Below, in pieces: positions 11,951 through 22,727 of a stretch of DNA of 64,000 bases (its first letter is position 1; each line of letters starts with the position of its first letter). The notes beneath the pieces are model-generated. The model was not told where the DNA came from and did no database searches. It worked only from the letters and a program-made list of their open reading frames with translations. The position numbers and the translations under genes were made by a program. Origin of the DNA: Metallyticus violacea (lineage: Eukaryota; Arthropoda; Insecta; Mantodea; Metallyticidae); assembly GCA_030762175.1 (NCBI GenBank), contig CM060831.1, positions 34,110,001 through 34,174,000 on the forward strand, written 5' to 3'.

Positions 11951-12112
11951 TAGGTAGGTTAATAAGTGTGGCAAATTACCATTAAATGGCGGGACCGTTT
12001 ATTAAGCGCCATCATTGTTGGTAACGGTTTTTGACAAATTTTCAACCAGATGTGATGTTCAGTTAATTGCTGACAGCTATCTGAAGTGGTTAGTGTCACC
12101 ATCCCGTACAAA

Positions 12113-12310
12113 ATGGAAAAGAAATAAAAGTTTCGTGCTATTATTAAACATTTCCATTTAAAGGGTTGGATTACAAAACAGATCAAAGAAGCGTTGTGTG
12201 AAGTTCATGCAGACCCTGCACCATCACTGAAGACCGTTTATTTCTAGATGAATGAATTTAAACGTGGTCGAAGAAGCACTGAAGATGAAGAGCGCTCAGA
12301 CCGCTCAATT
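12113..12310 (+). pseudogene. Mariner transposase N-terminal fragment
   Basis: Reading from the ATG at 12113, a single frame gives MEKK-stop-KFRAIIKHFHLKGW, ...KQIKEALCEVHAD, ...SLKTVYF-stop-MNEFKRGRRSTEDEERSDRS. This is the first helix-turn-helix and the start of the second DNA-binding subdomain of a mariner transposase, with nonsense codons at positions 5 and 45 and no frameshift. Homology stops at about codon 66, where unrelated CT-rich sequence begins, so the catalytic domain is absent. The sequence at 11951-12112 may be the element's 5' UTR. Confidence 0.75.
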
Positions 12311-12319
12311 CTCCATCTC

Positions 12320-14944
12320 TCTGTATATAATAAATTCCACTGTGAAGGACATACAGCTGGATTCAATCAATTTGTTTCCCCCAACCCTCTCCGCAGCTAT
12401 CAGCCTTTTCTGACCTTGAGCTGTCTCATTTTCATCAGAAATTTACCTAATTTCAATTTCCCTTCCTTGACTGCCAGCAGAGCCCAGCATGATCATCTCT
12501 CTTTGTTCGATCACATAAAGGAGTGTGGTGGATAGTTTTTCCCTCCATTTTTCCGTATATTTACATTAAGTTAGAATTTGTGCCCATGATTCACAGATGG
12601 GAGCCACGCGATCCGCTATCTACTTAGTTTAGCCCCTGTTTTGATGCATTGCTCCACCCACCATTCAGATTTTAGTCCCGATTGTACTTCCAGCAAAACT
12701 AATTTTCTACATTAGACAATTGTCTCCTGCCTGTCCCTATCCCTCAATCTATTTTTAACCTTCCCCCATGTGCTCTTTTTATTCCCCTGATCCACCATTC
12801 AAATGGAGCCCGGCCCTATAGTTTCTAGTCCATTTCTTAGTGTCATGTTCCCTCCTATCATCAGCTGTTCACTGTAGTATAATTCCCTAATTGAAAGTTT
12901 GGTTCGCATGAATAATTCGCAGCCAGTGAAGAAATCACTTTTTACTGAATCTAGGTCCACAATTTATTCAATGTAGAAATGAGGGGTGAAGTCGAACTTT
13001 TACGGTAACAGACATATTGAAACCATTATAAGGGAGACACTGCAAATTCTATTCATTATACAAACCAGGAACCTGCATAACAATTCTGAAGTTTTGGTTC
13101 ATTATCAGCGACACGTGTAATACAATGTAACGTAACTCATTTCCAGGACATCTTGCTTGCTTTTGTTTCTGTTTCACACTATTCCTCCCTGAAACTTACA
13201 TTAACGCTGAAGAAAGGAAAATATCCGTTTATTATTCAAAGGGAATCTGAGAACTGCTAAGAGGCAGAAAGCGGTAGCTCTTTCACCATGTAATTCATGC
13301 TCAAAGAAATCTAATCTCTGCTATATACAGAAATACGCCATTGGTTCCGTGTACAAAGAAGAGGAGCAGATAAATACAGAGAGGGAAAAGGTAAAGTTAA
13401 AAAAAAAAAAGAAGAAGAGGAAGAGAAAAAAACAGCTGCAACTTCTACAAGCGGTGCGTAATTTAAATAAAAGAATAAACTCCTCTTTCTCTCTCTCTCT
13501 CTCCTTCCCCCACTTCTTCCCTTTTATTCGGTTTCAAAAAAAAATAAATAAATAAAATTTTAAAAGACAACTTTCTCTCTCTTTCTCCATCTCTATCTAG
13601 TCTTCACTTTTATCTCTAACGCCCCCACCCCCTTGCCTTGTTTCTCCTTTGTACTCTTCTCCAGAAAGCCACAGACAGGTTTCTGAATGAAATGCAAATG
13701 GTATTCATAGAATGCAATTATTTCAGTCCAGTTGTTCGTCATTAGCGATGGGAGTAACTTATGCAAATACAAGGCAGCACTTGTCACCACATGCCCGCAG
13801 TCGTCACAGTCTTTTTCTTCCGTTTAAGGTAAGGTCATTGCTGTCCCATTTCGAGCTAAAATATCCCCCAGCCAGAATTGTTAACGTATTCAACATATTC
13901 AGAATATTTTCAGATTCGGATATTTACTTTGATTACCTTATGTTACAAAATATATGGAATGTTTCAATAAAAAAAACTGTCACACTTTAGGATAGGTAGT
14001 AAGAAAATTCAGGCTGTTTGTGACATCACGAGAGATTTTATTTCTTGTATAAAGAATTTGGTATTTCTACTTTTGTCCCCGAGTCGCTATACTAATAAGA
14101 ACGTTTTATTTCAGGGATATATCCCCCCAAATTTAAATCTTTGTCTATAACTATTGCTTAGCGCGTTTTTATGCATAAACATAAAAAATATATAGAGAGA
14201 AATTATACCTGATATTGTGGCGGCCCAATGTGAACAGTCTACCAGATAATTATTATTCCGTAATCATTCATCCACGAGCAGGACAAGGAGCGTAGGTATA
14301 TCACTATCCAGACGAATCCTACCCATCCCTGATTAAACTTAAATGAAAACAAGAGAATAAGGAACCAAGGTATGCTATACAACTATAAAAATGTCTCTAA
14401 TTTAAATGGTATCTTTATTACCATGTGTAAAGTTCTTACGAACTCGACGGATTGGGCGTAACGGTGACCATTTCGAGATCGAAGGTGCAACGTCCACTCT
14501 CTTCAGGCTTCCATCCCTAGACTCTCTCAGAAAGCCGTTAAAAATGCTATCTCTTTACTTGTCTTTACACGCAGGACGGAAATCATGTGCTGCTAGTGCA
14601 ACTTGTTGCTGCCTGCTGCTGCAATTCTAAGACAGCGGAACTATTGTTTGTTGGCCTCTTGTAACAGAGTAAATGTTGCATGTATCCTTTTTTTTTTTTT
14701 GTTGAAAATAATGTAACCCATGCGTTGTCCTCCGTAACTTTTAAATATAAATTGACAAGGGATTGTTGGCGGCAATATTATAATTGTAACGGAGACAAAT
14801 CTGCTCTTATTCAAATTTGAAATTAAGTCACCACACATGCGCGCGCGCTAAGCTAATGCTAACCTTGGGTAAATCCTATATACCGGTGGACCCACTGGTT
14901 TGCTGAGGCTCCCTACGGCTAAGCTCGTAAATACAACTTGATAT
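12320..14944. other. Intergenic stretch, low complexity in places
   Basis: No gene was recognised. Holds an A-rich/AG-rich patch at about 13340-13440 followed by CT microsatellites at about 13482-13503 and 13570-13600; the 68-codon Lys-rich frame at 13349 is a product of this. CT-rich sequence at 12320-12900 may be an unnamed repeat. Confidence 0.35.
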
Positions 14945-15058
14945 GGGCGGGGAAATAAATTAAAACAAACACCATCGGGTAGCGAGAATTTGAAACCCAT
15001 TCTTCACGACTATATAGCATGACGCTCTAACCGTTTCAGCTATTATGCCGCTGAGCTT
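14945..15058 (-). repeat. tRNA-headed SINE-like element (unassigned family)
   Basis: On the minus strand the sequence reads gcggcataatagctgaaacg, gttagagcgtcatgct and, after a loop, gggtttcaaattct. The A-box-like and B-box-like elements lie at tRNA spacing with an anticodon-arm-like middle. Mismatches in the stems argue against a working tRNA. Only this copy is in the window. Confidence 0.45.
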
Positions 15059-16257
15059 GAAAACCTTATTGTCTAGCTATATCTGTGGAAGTTAATGCCT
15101 TCAGCTCTCTCCGCTGTCGCTCGGGTGCAACGAGCAGCAATAGTGATTTCCACCCTGCATAAATGGATAATTTATCGCCTCCACTTCCTGCGCAAGCGTA
15201 AACTCTAATTTTAATACGTGTAATCTTTCCCAACCGCCATTTCTGCTTTTTAACGAACTTAATCTTACAATGCATCTCTGCACATTGCCTTTGTCATATA
15301 CACCATAATATTTGCATTTATTACTATTTGTAGGACATTTAAGTTTAGAGTCACGGTGCAAAGCAATACCTCAATAAGTAAGAATAAGTTGTTTATTTAG
15401 TATTCAATTGTTGCTGAATAGAGACTGTAACCGTTTAGCGTTAATTCGTGAAGTAGTGCTTTATTTCATTTTGTGTTAACCAAAAGTAAAGAAAATTAAT
15501 ACTGAACAAAACCAGAGATGTTGTAATAATATTTGCAATAGACACACTCACAGTGTTTGTTTTCCTGTAGAATCTTGAAGATATAGCTATCCAATGCTGC
15601 GAGACTCATAAGTATTGTATAAACTCATTTGTATTCTGATAATAATTAAATATTTAAATTTATATTTGCGTATTGATAATTATAGTTACCTCTAGCTATA
15701 TCTTAGGTTCATATTCATTTTAAGCTGTTGATAATCATTTAACGCATTAATATTTTTCAATAAAATATGTCTTTATATATAGATTGGTAGGCAGCATCCT
15801 TTGATACACATTAAAAAGGTCAGTTATAATCACTATTGCTATTATTTCTCTTCTAAACTTTTTCATATGAGACCAATGGAAGAGAAAACTGGAATTAAAA
15901 CACTGGGTAGACAAACTCCTAGCATTAATTTGAGCGAAATATGTTTCCATATGTGCGTTACTTCGATATTTTTATTAAATTCTCTCTTTCTGTATGTTCA
16001 GCCACTTATGTATAAGTGATACTTTTAGTTATTAAGGTTCTAGAAGATTGTGATCGCTGATTAACAGTAGCGGTTATGTTATTTTACTTTAAAAGCTGTG
16101 TTATTTATATTTTGTTGCAAAGTATAAATATTTATGTTAGGGAGTCATTTGTTAACTGCGCTGTTATTTTAAAGTAAACACAATATATTTTTCGGAAGTT
16201 AAACGGAAATTAAAGATATCCAAATGAAAGCATGCGGCTTCTTTGCATTTTCAGTTT
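15059..16257. other. Intergenic stretch, nothing recognised
   Basis: AT-rich. Overlapping minus-strand frames at 15066-15361 show no family resemblance. Confidence 0.35.
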
Positions 16258-16510
16258 ACCACCACGGTTGACCGGGGTCGTTAAGGAGCAAACTCGTGAG
16301 TGAGAGGCCTGGTATTCGATTCTGACCAGGACCGTCCTACCTGACTTTTTTCCAGGTTTGCCTTAGTTCTTGGAAGTGGCAAGTGGTGGGGAGGTACCCT
16401 AAATTTGGGCCTGGAACGCTTCCTTCCTTTAAAAAAAAATCTTTTCCCAGTTTAACATTTCATTTCTTATACCATCAGCGTCGTGTGGTGCTTCAGTAGA
16501 AACACTATTT
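16258..16510 (+). repeat. tRNA-derived SINE, family A, full-length but diverged
   Basis: It starts ccaccacggttgaccggggt and continues with tcgttaagg, actcgtgagtgagaggcc, a degenerate B box (tattcgattct), gaccaggaccgtcctacctg, tttttccaggttt, ggggaggtaccctaaat, ggcctggaacgcttcctt, an A run, and the 3' block with gtggtgcttcagtagaaac. The order matches the other A copies. Confidence 0.88.
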
Positions 16511-16554
16511 AAAAAGTCAGTTCAAGATTACGTTTTGTCTTTGGTGTGCTGCTC

Positions 16555-16965
16555 TTTTCGGTACCAAACATGAGTTTGAAATGGACGAGGCGTTTCAACA
16601 AGTAATATTCAATGTGCTTTTCAATACACTTCTCACACCGTTACACCAATTTCTTTACTTCACCAGGACATACAAGTTTTGGTTGCACCTGCCACGCTTC
16701 TTTTTCATCATGACTCCCAATTTTCTCTCCTCTTAAAGTGTCCTTCAAAAGTACAAGAACATAACAATCTGAGGGAACAAGATCAGATGGAGAATGCTGT
16801 AACACTTAAATAAATATTTAATCTCGGAATGGTGTCTAGACTTGTGGCTAGGTGAGGTGTTCCTTATCATGAATTGCTTTTAGACAAGGCAGCTTTTGAA
16901 GTGACATGGAAACGCACAAAGCTGAGGAGGAATCATAAAGACTCTGATTTCTGCTGAATGCTTTA
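16555..16965 (-). pseudogene. Mariner-type transposase C-terminal remnant
   Basis: On the minus strand, frames over 16800-16600 give a block equivalent to 'SPDLAPSDYHLF-LKDTLRG' (here LKDTLRGEKIGSHDE), then QPKLVCPGEVKKLV and RCEKCIEKHIEY. These follow the order of the mariner C-terminus (LKxxLRG, Fxx-GIxKLVxRWxKCIExxGDYVE). Frames shift several times and stops are frequent. No terminal repeats were found. Confidence 0.6.
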
Positions 16966-17059
16966 CACAGTTAGTAAAAAAATCTCCGGAGTTTTAAAAA
17001 ATCAGCACTTTCTGGAAATTGGTTTATTCTTGCTGCATTTTACACAGCGGCACGAAGGG

Positions 17060-17100
17060 TCTTTGGAAATTTGTATTTATACTGGAAATTTGTATTTATA
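17060..17100. repeat. Short tandem duplication, about 20-bp unit
   Basis: The motif ggaaatttgtatttata occurs twice in direct succession, separated by only a few bases. Confidence 0.7.
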
Positions 17101-17422
17101 TTCATAGATGGTGTTTTGTGAAACAGCAGCGGAGAAAACATTTTGTATGCTGGAATGCCATACCTAGCCCCGAATCACTTTAGACCGCATTTTCGCACAT
17201 TAAAAGAAGTAGAATAAACGGGAAGTCAATAATGCAAATTGAGATGAGCAGTTTACACACGAATACCGCTCGCCCGCAATGAGAGTACTATGGCAAATTT
17301 CCGGAACTTAATTATTTTATGAAGATCTTCCCAGGAAGGATGAATAAACTGTTAGGATGTTATCCACGGAGCATTACAATACAATTGCAAAAATAATACA
17401 TTCACGAGAACAGTGCGCGACA

Positions 17423-17558
17423 GCAGTAAAGTATAAAACAATATAAAAATAAACTTTCTCGTAGTACCTTGACAGTTCACGAACGTGATAGCAGTAAAGT
17501 ATAAAACAATACAAAATAAACTTGCTCGTAGTACCTTGACAGTTAACGAACATCATTT
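17423..17558. repeat. Tandem duplication, two 68-bp units
   Basis: The unit starting gcagtaaagtataaaacaat at 17423 recurs at 17491, each time followed by aaataaact, ctcgtagtaccttgacagtt and acgaac. The copies differ by a few substitutions and a one- or two-base indel in an A run. Confidence 0.85.
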
Positions 17559-19635
17559 CTATACACCTAGATCTTTTATGACCGTCACCTATAAAAAGAC
17601 ATTTTGCCATAAATCTGCGCTCTAATAATTACAGTTCAAACGGGTCCATCAATAGATGAAATCTACCCGTAAGTGTTATGCGTATTTTAAAGATTCTGAT
17701 TTGCTGTGTAAGAGGAAATTAACTGCATGCCCATATTTATTTGCAGTCAACGTTGTGCTTATGTGACAATGCTACCAACGCAGCCCTGAAACTCCACATT
17801 AAACACATTCGAATTAGATAAAAAAAAAAATCACTGTGTATATTGTCTATTATTTTGTTATAATAGCTTATAATGGGTATGAGTTACGTTATGCAATCCT
17901 GGGGACTCTTTTGACTAACTCTGTATATGGGGGGAAGTTTTAATAAATAGTACGGCGTGAATAAACGTTTGATTAATTGCAGTCGTTTTTATCGTATGAA
18001 TAAATTTTATGATTTTACCTGTTACCGAATTAGCACATTTTCTTTCTGAAAGTGACATAGAGTAAAATAAAATAATATTTATATGTACCTGTATATCCTG
18101 TAATTCGATACTTTGCCTTTGTAAGAAAAGCAAAAATTCATAATTATATGCCATACTACTTTATCATCTTATCTCCTGCCAGTTTGAATTCTTTTTCATT
18201 AAAGGAATTCGAGTCAAACAAAGTAAACGAAACTTAGGGAATTGAAAAATAACATGTTTTATCATCCCGTTATTTCCTTTTCGTCGCTATATATTTTAAA
18301 AATGTTTTTATTGAACAGAATTTGTCTATAAACGTATTACCTGCAAAAACTCTACAAAAGAGTTTTCTTTTTCCACATCAGAATTTTGTCTTGATTTTTT
18401 CGTGAACAATTATTGCCAATCATTGTTTCAAATGTAATGAAAACGCTGTGTTTTCATTACATTTATATAATTATTATATATTTTTATAATTATTATCCTT
18501 GCACGTCCGCACAGAGCTACCATTAAGTTTTGCTTGCCACTTGTCTTCATTATTTGTATTTTAAACTGACTCAGTTTCACCGAACTGCCTTTAATTGACA
18601 CCTTAGTGGCAGATTTAACGTTGTTACCGAAGTACTCTGTGCAACGCAGCATGGTCAGCTAATCTAAGAGCAAATCAACAGATTAACCTTTTGCAAACAC
18701 AAAGTCTACTGCTAGCAAAGCACAGGCTACTCTAAACACAAACATGCAGGTCAATTAAATATTGGATCAACTGTCCCAAACTTGCAGTCTCTGTATTGCT
18801 TCCCGGTTGATTAAATTGGTACACAACACACAAAGCAAGTGCTTTCAGGCATGGTTTAAGGGCTAGTCACTTTTTACCCCCTGCTCGGAATCAAAATGTT
18901 TTATTGTTTAGGTAAAACCAAACATGGTAGCATTTAAAGCATATCAAAATATTGTATAAGGTTAAACATATCACTTTTTTATTATTATTATTTTTTTTAA
19001 TTTCGAACATGCGAGTGAAAGTGCTCAGCTCTCTTGGATAATCGCAACTAATTGAAAAACACACTTACAGTACTTCAATACAGCACCAAAATTTGATTCA
19101 CTTGGGTGCTGTCAGATGTTGCTGTACCCTTTCGCAGAGACACAACGTTGTGTTTTCAATTGGAATGAGTAAATGGTAAGAAACTGCGAGCAACCCCTAC
19201 TTACTTTTGACCCGCGCCGGTACAGAGTTTCAGAGTAGTAATGGCATATTGATGTTTGGTAGTAATTTATAAACGTTCAGTCACCTACATTGAATTCTGT
19301 TCCAGAATAAATTGCTATTTAATGGTTAATGAAATACTGTGGAAACTATCGGTAACCTAGGATAGTGTGAGCCATTGGTGCTGATCACGTGCTGCCGCTC
19401 ACCGCATATTAAGACGCCTATTTATCTCAAACGCAGATATAACTATATTCCGTTATATACGCAAGTGTACCAGATATACTTTCTGCGCCATCTTTTAAAT
19501 GAAGGTAGATTTCCCAGTAGTAAAGCAACAAAATTCCATTTTCTACCTTAGATGGTAACTGCGCGCTTGGAAAACAATGTACTGCAGTAAAATCTACCCT
19601 TATTTAAAAGACGACGCAGGAGGGCCACCTGTATA
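17559..19635. other. Intergenic stretch
   Basis: AT-rich, no repeat family named. Contains one weak candidate terminal exon at 17747-17821 (separate entry). Confidence 0.35.
17747..17821 (+). CDS. Weak candidate terminal exon, unrecognised
   Basis: A good acceptor (catatttatttgcag) precedes 17747. The frame then runs 24 codons (STLCLCDNATNAALKLHIKH and a short basic end) to TAA at 17819. The Cys-x-Cys, Leu and His-x2-His order faintly recalls a C2H2 finger, but the spacing is non-standard. No partner exon is known; likely to be chance. Confidence 0.15.
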   Translation, partial: STLCLCDNATNAALKLHIKHIRIR

Positions 19636-19651
19636 GTTATAAACTACCGGT
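19636..19651. repeat. Target-site duplication, left copy
   Basis: The 16 bp gttataaactaccggt are repeated exactly at 19927-19942, flanking the SINE A copy between them. Confidence 0.95.
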
Positions 19652-19926
19652 TTTTTAACAGTATTCAATGCCTGTTTTACTACTGAGGCACCACAGGCGA
19701 TGGACACTGATGATACATGAGATGAAGTGATATATTGAGAAAGAATTTTTTTAAAGGAAGGAAGCGTTCCAGGCTTAAGTTTAGGGTAGCTCCCCGGCAT
19801 TTGCCATTTATGAAAACTGAGGAAAATCTGGAAAAAATCTCGGTCACGAAAGACGGTCCTTGGGGTAATTGAACCCCAGACCTCCAGCTTAAGTTCGCAC
19901 CTTAACGACCTCGGTCACCCGTGGCG
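19652..19926 (-). repeat. tRNA-derived SINE, family A, complete insertion with TSD
   Basis: This is the best-defined copy in the window. It is bounded by a perfect 16-bp duplication and is about 275 bp long. Read on the minus strand it begins at the tRNA-like 5' end (cgccacgggtgaccgaggtc, gttaagg), passes a degenerate B box, the cagg/tttttccag/ttttcctcag/tttcataaatggcaaatgcc body and the ggggagctaccctaaactta and gcctggaacgcttccttcct blocks. It ends with gcctcagtagtaaaac, aggcattgaatactgtt and an A run. The duplication shows target-primed retroposition by a LINE partner. Confidence 0.95.
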
Positions 19927-19942
19927 GTTATAAACTACCGGT
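19927..19942. repeat. Target-site duplication, right copy
   Basis: Exact repeat of 19636-19651. Confidence 0.95.
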
Positions 19943-20071
19943 GATGGCCACATTGTGCTTGAGGGGTTTTCCAATGTTTCCATCACCATTTGCTGAACTT
20001 CTTCCTGGGATGATAAATGTCTTTATCTCATATTATTCCTAAGTCATCGGGTGTTACTTCTGTGTGTGTGC

Positions 20072-20232
20072 GTTTTTTTTTTTTTTTTGAATGTGTTTAA
20101 CGCCCGTTTTTACTACAGAGGCACCACATGCGGTGAACATTGGTGATACATGAGATGATATATTGCGAAAGGATTTTTAAGGAAGGAAACGCTCCTGGCC
20201 TAAGTTTAGGGTAACTCCCCGGCATTTGCCAC
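20072..20232 (-). repeat. tRNA-derived SINE, family A, 5'-truncated
   Basis: A T run (the SINE poly-A tail) at 20072-20088 is followed on the + strand by gtgtttaacgcccg, aggcaccacatgcggtg, atacatgagatgatatattg and aactccccggcatttgcca, where it stops abruptly. The tRNA-like head is absent, as in a 5'-truncated retroposition. Confidence 0.88.
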
Positions 20233-20361
20233 TGTCTATTCGAACAAAGTGGGCGGCGAATCAGGTACATCCTGTATATTTCATATACTAATTTAAAACC
20301 TGTTTTAGTTTCTTATATTCCTCCTGTTTTCTGAAAAAATTATTCCTATCTAATGATGTCA

Positions 20362-20370
20362 CCATTTATC

Positions 20371-20422
<52 letters not shown>

Positions 20423-20706
20423 TTTAATTGTGTTTAACGCCAGCTTTTACTACTGAGGCACCTCGAGCGTGAACACTGATGATAAATGAAATGAAATGAT
20501 ATATTGAGAAAGGATTTTTTTAAGGAAGGAAACGTTCCAGGCCTAAGCTTAGGGTACCTCTCCGGCATTTGCCAGTTATGAGGACTGAGGAACACCTGGA
20601 AAACATCTCAGTCAGGGAGAACGGTCCTGGCGGGATTCGAATCCCAGACCTCCCACTCACGAGTCCACGCCTTAACGACCTCGGCCGCCCGTAGCGGTCC
20701 ATTTAT
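20362..20706 (-). repeat. tRNA-derived SINE, family A, with (AAT)n tail and short TSD
   Basis: The body at 20422-20698 is full length on the minus strand, starting cgctacgggcggccgaggtc and carrying an intact B box (gattcgaatcccg on the + strand complement). The microsatellite at 20374-20421 is, in SINE orientation, an (AAT)n tail. The 8-bp ccatttat occurs at 20362-20369, just left of the tail, and again at 20699-20706, just right of the head, consistent with a short target duplication. Confidence 0.85.
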
Positions 20707-21632
20707 GTTCAAAATACTTAAAACCTGATTTTTTTTTCCCCAAATAGAGAAACAAAGCAGTAAAATTATTCACTTTGCAAAAATGTATTCAAAAGTAAGG
20801 AATATCCGAGAAATTACGACTTTTGGGCGAGTTTTCGCCTGATAACGGAATGATTCATAAAGTCCTGTGTATGTTCAGGTGAATAATTAAACCCAAGTGC
20901 TTTATCCTACAGTTAGGCATTTTTTTTACTCTGGAACTGAACAGTATATTGACAATATCTTCTTCGCTGGTGTATAAGGTATTTCTGCCGAACTTTATTT
21001 ACCGAACACAAACTGGCGGCTCGACACAACGCATCAGTTCCAATTAAACAAACAGCCACGGACGTCTTAAGCAAACAAGGAGAGGTTCAAAGTCTCCATG
21101 TCCGGTTTCAAGTAATCATCTTTGATTGGAGTATTAATAACGAAAAGGAAGTGATTTACTATGTGCGTCACTTGTGTTTCTTGTGATGTACAAGAGAACG
21201 CTTGCTTAACGTCTGTTTAAACACAAAACTGTACGACAGTTTTAGGGAGAAACTTCCTTATCGTATCTCCATTGCAGTCATTAATCATTGCGTACATGCC
21301 ATAAGAAGTTTACAGCACAAAGTTGACATTTGTAGTGATTTATAGCTCAGCCATGATATAGAACAAAGGCTTACAACTGTTATTATAGTAAAAATAAAAA
21401 TATGAACATCGTGATTTTATATACAACTATAAAACATGAAAATATATTTTGCTTTATTAAGTTAGTATAAAGAATAAAGAAGGCCAGGGAAACAATAGAC
21501 AGTCGCCTAGAAGTTTATACGTCTCTATTCCAAGCAACATTTCCAAGTTTATAGTACGAAATATATAGCTTCAAACGGATAATCAAGGGCTAGGATTTAC
21601 ATTTTCTTCAATTTATACTAAAAATCTAAAGA
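20707..21632. other. Region upstream of the APLF-like gene
   Basis: No repeat was recognised. It must contain the promoter of the gene at 21633. I see no convincing TATA box; a pyrimidine-rich stretch at 21601-21615 followed by aag just before the start codon would allow a 5'-UTR intron acceptor, but this is weak. Confidence 0.35.
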
Positions 21633-22631
21633 ATGAGGAAAAACATATTAATAACTAGGCAAGACAAAGAAGAAAATCCCATTTCCGCTGTCATTGGGGA
21701 AATTGTAATTGGAAGATCTTTGACAACTGACTGCAATGACAGAAGAATCTCAGAAAATCATGGTACGATAAGACTTTCTACGGATGGAAATGTAATCCTG
21801 GAATCGCAAGAGAGAATGTACTACATTCCATACGGACGGGCGAAGAGGCTCTTGGTTCGCAGAGGGAGTGCGGTTACCTTACACGATGGCGACCGGTTTT
21901 CGTTTTTGCCCCACAGATTTTGCTTCCAAATCAGTATTTCTTCGGACATTTCTGATTCTGCACCAGAGACGCAGAAAAAATACAGTAAAAGGAAATTCAG
22001 AAGTGCGCTAGAAAGTGAAAATATAATAAGTGGGCAAGCCAGTGGCAAATATAACTCTCCCGAAGCACAGAAGAAAATGAGAAGAGAAATAGATGACCCA
22101 GGTACTTCTGCCAGATGCTGCAACGAAAACGAAGAAAAAGAGGAGAATAAGCAACAGAAAACTAGCGAAAACGAGCGTACTGACGGTGATGTCAACAACC
22201 AGGACCAGGATACTTCCAAAAAGGAGGAAGAGATAAACATTTTGTTTCCAGAAGCTGGTGAAAAAACAGAAGAGAATGAATCAAGCTGGTTAAAAGAAGA
22301 AAATTCTTCTGACCAGAAGGCTGAAGGTGAAAGTCAAGAACAAGTGCAGGAATCAAACACTACAACGTCCAACAAACAGTTTGTTTTCGGGCCTTCAAGT
22401 GAGAGAAAAGTTTGGGATTTTTGGACGAAAGATGCGATCTTTACCAGTCCCTTGCCTTTAGGTAAATCAAAAACTGGCAAACCCAGATATCCGGAAGAAA
22501 ATCTATTTCCCGAAGATGACTACCGACCGCATTGTCCTCAAGGGAAATCCTGCATTAACCATAGTCCCAAACATCGCCAGGATTTCAACCACGAAGTGCC
22601 AGAACCCCAGACGAAATCTGAAAGAAAATAA
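21633..22631 (+). CDS. APLF-like DNA-repair factor (FHA + PBZ), intact single exon
   Basis: 332 codons with no interruption. The start is fixed: an in-frame TAA lies two codons upstream of the ATG. Residues about 1-103 form an FHA domain: GEIVIGRS at 22-29, the S-x-x-H core at Ser40/His43 (RRISENHG), and LHDGDRFSFLPHRFCFQI at 83-100, laid out like the APLF/PNKP/aprataxin group. Basic nuclear-signal-like patches lie at 115-123 and 147-152. Residues 160-245 are Glu/Asn/Ser/Gln-rich and disordered-looking. A PBZ finger follows: Arg298, Cys301, Gly304, Cys307, His314, Phe318, His320 (C-x5-C-x6-H-x5-H). In the known family the FHA binds CK2-phosphorylated XRCC1/XRCC4 and the PBZ binds poly(ADP-ribose) at breaks; that role here is inference. 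It is shorter than vertebrate APLF (about 500 residues), has one PBZ rather than two, and no obvious Ku-binding motif. Antisense frames are shadows. Confidence 0.85.
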   Translation: MRKNILITRQDKEENPISAVIGEIVIGRSLTTDCNDRRISENHGTIRLSTDGNVILESQERMYYIPYGRAKRLLVRRGSAVTLHDGDRFSFLPHRFCFQISISSDISDSAPETQKKYSKRKFRSALESENIISGQASGKYNSPEAQKKMRREIDDPGTSARCCNENEEKEENKQQKTSENERTDGDVNNQDQDTSKKEEEINILFPEAGEKTEENESSWLKEENSSDQKAEGESQEQVQESNTTTSNKQFVFGPSSERKVWDFWTKDAIFTSPLPLGKSKTGKPRYPEENLFPEDDYRPHCPQGKSCINHSPKHRQDFNHEVPEPQTKSERK

Positions 22632-22727
22632 TCTGAGTAGGAGACAGCTAAAATCTAATGTAATGTAATATTTGACATTTGTAACTGTTTTGACTTATTT
22701 CGTGAATCTTGAAATTCATAGTACGAT

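Noticed and set aside
13349..13555. Lys-rich 68-codon frame
   Set aside because: Low-complexity A/G-rich tract followed by a CT microsatellite.
20320..20345. Minus-strand acceptor followed by a short frame (KQEEYKKLKQ)
   Set aside because: Very short, next to SINE copies, donor weak; no independent support.
20520..20702. 60-codon minus frame, and similar frames over other SINE copies (for example 35645-35902, 61627-61903)
   Set aside because: They are translations of SINE A or B sequence, not genes.
21821..22240. 139-codon minus-strand frame
   Set aside because: It lies antisense within the APLF-like gene; its Ser/Phe/Leu-rich composition mirrors the Glu/Lys/Arg/Asn-rich codons of the real gene.
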